Origin: Holosporales bacterium
GTDB taxonomy: Bacteria > Pseudomonadota > Alphaproteobacteria > RUG11792
NCBI GenBank assembly: GCA_031266385.1
Contig: JAISBC010000043.1
Coordinates: forward strand, 1-26,908
Length of the DNA stretch: 26,908 nt
Direction of reading: 5' to 3'
In this document: piece by piece, positions 24,034-26,908 of the stretch
Position numbering within the stretch: position 1 is the stretch's first letter
How the letters are laid out: the number at the start of each line of letters is the position of its first letter
Notes under the pieces: generated by a model
Databases searched by the model: none
Told to the model about the DNA's origin: nothing
The model's input: the letters and a program-made list of their open reading frames with translations, nothing else
Translations under genes and position numbers: made by a program

Positions 24034-25182
24034 TTAAGCAACGGTCAATGGTTCGGGAAAAATTCCAAGAAATTGATGCCACTCTGGTGATTGTTCTCCA
24101 ATTGGAACATCGAACATACTCTCATGGAGTTTATCACGCAGAGTATGGCGGACTAGGTGTGGAAACAACTCTCGAGCTTCATGTGCGTATCCCTCTCGGG
24201 TTGGAATCTTAGTGCTCAACCATATCACAAAAATTATTGGATCTACATTTCCAATAAACTCTCCAAACTCAGCGCCAGCTAACTTGGTCATGTGTGGCTT
24301 GATGATATCAGGCTCCAATATCCTCCCGGCTAGATTGGATGATTCTCGAATGATCTGCTGCAGTGTTATAAGTAATTGGTTTGCGGAAGCTGATTTTGTT
24401 TCCGGGGGTATGCGGAGATCTGATTTGCGTCTCTGTTGCAACGGTTTAAAAAATGAAGCATTTGCTGCTCTCTCTACTTCTTCGAACCCCTGAATCATAG
24501 GGGCAGCATCTGGATTGCGATACACAAGAGTATTTAGTAATCTCGTCATATAAGGAACCTGCCCAGCTGTAGAGAATGTGCTGGCTTCCTGGAACAAACC
24601 TTGTAGATCGGGATCATTCCGGCTGAATTCCATTATGAACCTAAGAAGCATTGCTATAGGACTAATGTCCACCGAAAGCAGTTCTGGCGGACGATTTTTC
24701 ACTGCAAGCCTTTCTAACATCGCTGGTCCGGTTATGAGGCGTTCTAGTTGACTAAGAATATAATACTCAAAGAGTTCCGAAATCGGGTTCGATTCACCAT
24801 TCGGAGCTAAATCGAATAAATAAACTATCTTGGTACGTGGATTATAACTCCAGTTACCTGGATTAAAATCATTTAGCGGGATTCCGTACTTCTTCGCCAG
24901 ACAGAGTGCTTGAGCCATTCCGGATGCAAAGTCTGTATTTGCTTCTGGAGTATGTTGCTGTGCTAAGAAACTACTATCTCCGGAAGCACACGGCTGAAAT
25001 GTAATAAATGGACCTCTACTTTTCACTATAGGAATTGCATCAATGTTGAATAATTGTCCATCCAGCCAAATATATGTCATGCTGACAAGGCTTACACATG
25101 GATCATGTCCAGGGATGGAAATGGCGTCATTCCTTATCGATGTGGAATACTTTGATAGTACCGGATTTCTTGTAAATCGCAT
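24034..25182 (-). CDS. Kinase-fold protein, C-terminal part of a frameshift-split gene
   Basis: This open frame has 382 codons but starts inside the upstream half and has no ribosome-binding site of its own, so it is best read as the second part of one gene (25460 to 24034). It holds a kinase-like core: hinge-like FITFQPC, a helix (ASGMAQALCLAKKYG), the catalytic loop PLNDFNPGNW with Asp105 and Asn110 at the kinase spacing, and a metal-binding FDLAPN (Asp124) in the place of DFG. The rest is helical and unfamiliar. The ATP-binding lysine lies in the other half. Kinase fold versus phosphotransferase fold cannot be told by eye. Confidence 0.72.
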   Translation of the reverse strand: MRFTRNPVLSKYSTSIRNDAISIPGHDPCVSLVSMTYIWLDGQLFNIDAIPIVKSRGPFITFQPCASGDSSFLAQQHTPEANTDFASGMAQALCLAKKYGIPLNDFNPGNWSYNPRTKIVYLFDLAPNGESNPISELFEYYILSQLERLITGPAMLERLAVKNRPPELLSVDISPIAMLLRFIMEFSRNDPDLQGLFQEASTFSTAGQVPYMTRLLNTLVYRNPDAAPMIQGFEEVERAANASFFKPLQQRRKSDLRIPPETKSASANQLLITLQQIIRESSNLAGRILEPDIIKPHMTKLAGAEFGEFIGNVDPIIFVIWLSTKIPTREGYAHEARELFPHLVRHTLRDKLHESMFDVPIGEQSPEWHQFLGIFPEPLTVA

Positions 25183-25460
25183 ATCTTTACCACTACCTGA
25201 TTCCCGTTTTGAAATGTAAACGACATAGTATCCGAGCGATTACCTTCTTCGAATTTTTTTATATAAACAGGTGGTGAGTCTGATTCCTGTTTATTGGAAT
25301 ATGCGTTCACGGCACGAGGTATTTCTAACTGAACACTTGGAGGAGTCCTGGTTAAAGTGTTGTAGATCTGTGAAAAGTCCAGACTCGTCTCGGCTGCTGA
25401 ACATACTCCTATCATCAATATTGACCATAAAAAACATCCAAATAACACTGTTTTTCTCAT
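25134..25460 (-). CDS. Exported kinase-fold protein, N-terminal part (frameshifted)
   Basis: The part has 108 residues. A strong ribosome-binding site (CGGAGG) precedes ATG 25460. Residues 1-22 are a signal peptide (TVLFGCFLWSILMIGVCSA). Residues 68-95 look like the start of a kinase N-lobe: a Gly-containing turn (FEEGNRSDTMSF) and the beta-3 strand VVVKI with Lys92, followed by LQEIRYY as a possible helix C. The frame then stops at TAA (25134-25136), while the C-lobe motifs continue in the frame shifted by one base, with 49 bases of overlap. One missing base would explain this. Confidence 0.72.
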   Translation of the reverse strand: MRKTVLFGCFLWSILMIGVCSAAETSLDFSQIYNTLTRTPPSVQLEIPRAVNAYSNKQESDSPPVYIKKFEEGNRSDTMSFTFQNGNQVVVKICDLQEIRYYQSIPHR

Positions 25461-25501
25461 TTATACCTCCGGTTGAGTGATTGATTTTCTTGAGTACTGG
25501 G

Positions 25502-25507
25502 ATTATA
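25502..25507 (-). promoter_or_regulatory. Candidate -10 box of the kinase-fold gene
   Basis: A perfect TATAAT on the reverse strand, 41 bases before ATG 25460 and upstream of its strong GGAGG site. No convincing -35 is visible. Confidence 0.4.
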
Positions 25508-25812
25508 CTTTAATCAGCAATTATTCGCGACTATTTTTATATAGAAAAAGTACTGATAACTTTGAATCGAAATAAATTCTGAAAAGATTCGACAGAAATA
25601 AGAATATAATAATCGAAAATTTCTACTGGCAGATCAGTGCAACTTCTCTAGGAATCTGTAAGCATTCTATGCGTTCCGCTGTTTCCAGGAGTTTTCCTAT
25701 ATCCTTATACGAAAATGAGGTTAGGTAGGATAGTTTTTACCAGAACCAGAGAGAAGTTACAACTTCTGCAGTCAACCGTATTTTTATCCTCACATGCATG
25801 AGCTAAGAATGT

Positions 25813-25837
25813 GTGGATAACCTCGTAGGTTACCCAC
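25813..25837. repeat. Hairpin downstream of the IS110 transposase
   Basis: GTGGATAACCT (25813-25823) and AGGTTACCCAC (25827-25837) pair in ten of eleven positions around a CGT loop. It lies 26 bases beyond the original transposase stop and could end its transcript or form part of the element's end structure. The left arm happens to contain TGTGGATAA-like bases resembling a DnaA box. Confidence 0.55.
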
Positions 25838-25862
25838 CACATCCTTGCTCACAACTACCTCA

Positions 25863-26908
25863 TCAATAAATCTCCTCACCATTATAGAAATGCCTCATCT
25901 TAGAGTTCAGGATGATGAGGAGCTTCCTAGCTACAGCAACAACAGCTACATTCCCTGCTTTCCCCTAATCTCTCAACCTCTGATAGAACTCTCTCAGTAC
26001 CTCATTACTCTTGATAGCACTGATTGATGCCATATATAGTGCTTTCCTTACCCTTGCTCTGCCTCCTCTTATTGATCTATATCCCCTCATTGTTCCACTG
26101 TCACGTGACATAGGGGCTAACCCACACAGCTTCACTATCTGCCTATTATCTAGTCTTCCCAGCTCTGGCAACATCCCTATTAAAATAGCAGCTGTCTGTT
26201 CACCAACCCCATTCTCAGACTGTAATACCGCACTAACTTGTTGAGCTTGCTCATTTCTTGATATGCATTCCCTTAACTGTATCTCAATACCTTCTCTCTC
26301 CTTCTCAAGAAAGATAACAACATTACAGATACTTACCCTAATAGCCTCAGATGGCTCCTTCTCAAGACGTTGCTTCTCCTCCTTGATCATATCAACAAGG
26401 TTATCTCTTCTATGGGACAGATCCTCTAACTCAAAGCAGTGAGTAGGTTTAGGAACATAAATCTGTGGTTCCATCTTCTCTCCATACTCCGCTAATACCT
26501 TACAGTCTATCTTATCTGTCTTCGCTAAATCCTTCTTAGATCTCGCAACGTTCCTTACATAATACGGATTCACGATAGATACCACTATCTCATATCCTCC
26601 AGTTGGTTCAAGTATCACACTGGGATTCTCAAGACTCTTACACCTTAAAACAAATGCATCAATCCCATCAGTATCATTCCCAAACCTACAGTGCTTCCCA
26701 TCTAGGAACACATCAAGATTCCCCTTGCCTATATCACACAACCCTATAACGTTCATCATAAATCACCCTCATATCCGAGCTAGATGATTCATAGGCTTCT
26801 GACTGCAAAAAACGAATCTATCATTCCAATAAGGTCTATCGATTCAGCTTATGAACCCTCCAAGAGGGAGAACTGTACATGCTCTCCTGGAGCTCGATGC
26901 AACTCTAC
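25863..26908 (-). mobile_element. IS110-family insertion sequence (ends not resolved)
   Basis: The element is defined by its transposase gene. Upstream of the gene, 26760-26908 is non-coding with small hairpins (for example CCCTC-CAA-GAGGG at 26856-26868), the place where IS110-group elements encode the guide (bridge) RNA; this is inference from family knowledge. The true right end may be outside the window and the left end lies somewhere in 25461-25862. Confidence 0.6.
25965..26759 (-). CDS. IS110-family transposase (recombinase), cut short by a TAG codon
   Basis: This is a DEDD-type recombinase. The read part has 264 residues. The N-terminal RuvC-like domain shows Asp9 (CDIGK), Glu51 (LEPTGGYE), Asp82 and Asp85 (KTDKIDCKVLAEY), then a coiled region (about 105-165) and the C-terminal Tnp domain with GVGEQTAAIL, KLCGLAPMSRDSG (candidate serine Ser221) and RGGRARVRKALYMA. 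After LREFYQRLRD comes a TAG (25965-25967), yet the same frame continues for 33 codons with the family C-terminus (GKAGNVAVVAVARKLLIIL) to a TGA at 25863-25865. So a nonsense change removed the last helix; activity is doubtful. Confidence 0.92.
   Translation of the reverse strand: MMNVIGLCDIGKGNLDVFLDGKHCRFGNDTDGIDAFVLRCKSLENPSVILEPTGGYEIVVSIVNPYYVRNVARSKKDLAKTDKIDCKVLAEYGEKMEPQIYVPKPTHCFELEDLSHRRDNLVDMIKEEKQRLEKEPSEAIRVSICNVVIFLEKEREGIEIQLRECISRNEQAQQVSAVLQSENGVGEQTAAILIGMLPELGRLDNRQIVKLCGLAPMSRDSGTMRGYRSIRGGRARVRKALYMASISAIKSNEVLREFYQRLRD

Larger units (their letters stand above)
25461..25862. other. AT-rich intergenic region between kinase-fold gene and IS110 element
   Basis: No gene is seen here. 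It holds the -10 box at 25502-25507, a short inverted repeat AGAAGTT/AACTTCT (25752-25767) and the hairpin at 25813-25837. The left end of the IS110 element must lie in this stretch, but IS110 ends lack terminal inverted repeats, so I cannot place it. Confidence 0.5.

Noticed and set aside
25812..25820. Perfect DnaA-box sequence TGTGGATAA as a possible origin site
   Set aside because: It is single, lies inside the hairpin next to the IS110 gene, and no other boxes or AT-rich unwinding region are near it.

Overview
The window looks like a chromosomal segment of an alphaproteobacterium that lives inside a eukaryotic host, most likely in or near Holosporales/Rickettsiales (inference, no database search). 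Supporting signs are the housekeeping proteins, a 17-kDa-antigen/SlyB-like lipoprotein, an organophosphate antiporter-type MFS carrier, a BrnQ amino-acid carrier, and many small secreted proteins without recognisable bacterial homologues, two of which carry eukaryote-type Myb/SANT DNA-binding domains.

Layout. 1-305: 5' part of a phage tail-like gene (minus). 306-740: non-coding DNA with hairpin repeats. 741-831: tRNA-Ser(GGA). 1112-2831: three consecutive plus-strand genes for exported proteins, the first and third with Myb/SANT domains. 2898-6780: minus-strand pyrG, mnmA and brnQ, then tRNA-Arg(TCT). 7233-9063: two exported proteins of unknown function on opposite strands; the second has a 12-G tract in its signal-peptide region and looks phase-variable. 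9226-16466: plus-strand housekeeping run rpmH, rnpA, yidD, yidC, tilS, two lipoproteins, dnaA and an MFS antiporter. 16518-18257: three minus-strand exported proteins, two of them paralogues, with the relic of a further start. 18435-23974: plus-strand RND efflux pair (the adaptor has a roughly 100-residue acidic tail) and a CvpA-like membrane protein. 24034-25460: an exported kinase-fold protein split by a frameshift. 25863-26908: an IS110-family element whose transposase is cut by an in-frame TAG.

The housekeeping modules form ordinary operons: rpmH/rnpA/yidD/yidC serve translation, tRNA processing and membrane insertion, mnmA and tilS modify tRNA, and the RND genes are translationally coupled. 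Between them lie single or tandem genes for Sec-exported proteins, a pattern expected of an effector or surface-protein repertoire. The strongest candidates for something undescribed are the secreted Myb/SANT proteins (possible nucleomodulins), the poly-G switch locus, and the secreted kinase-fold gene.
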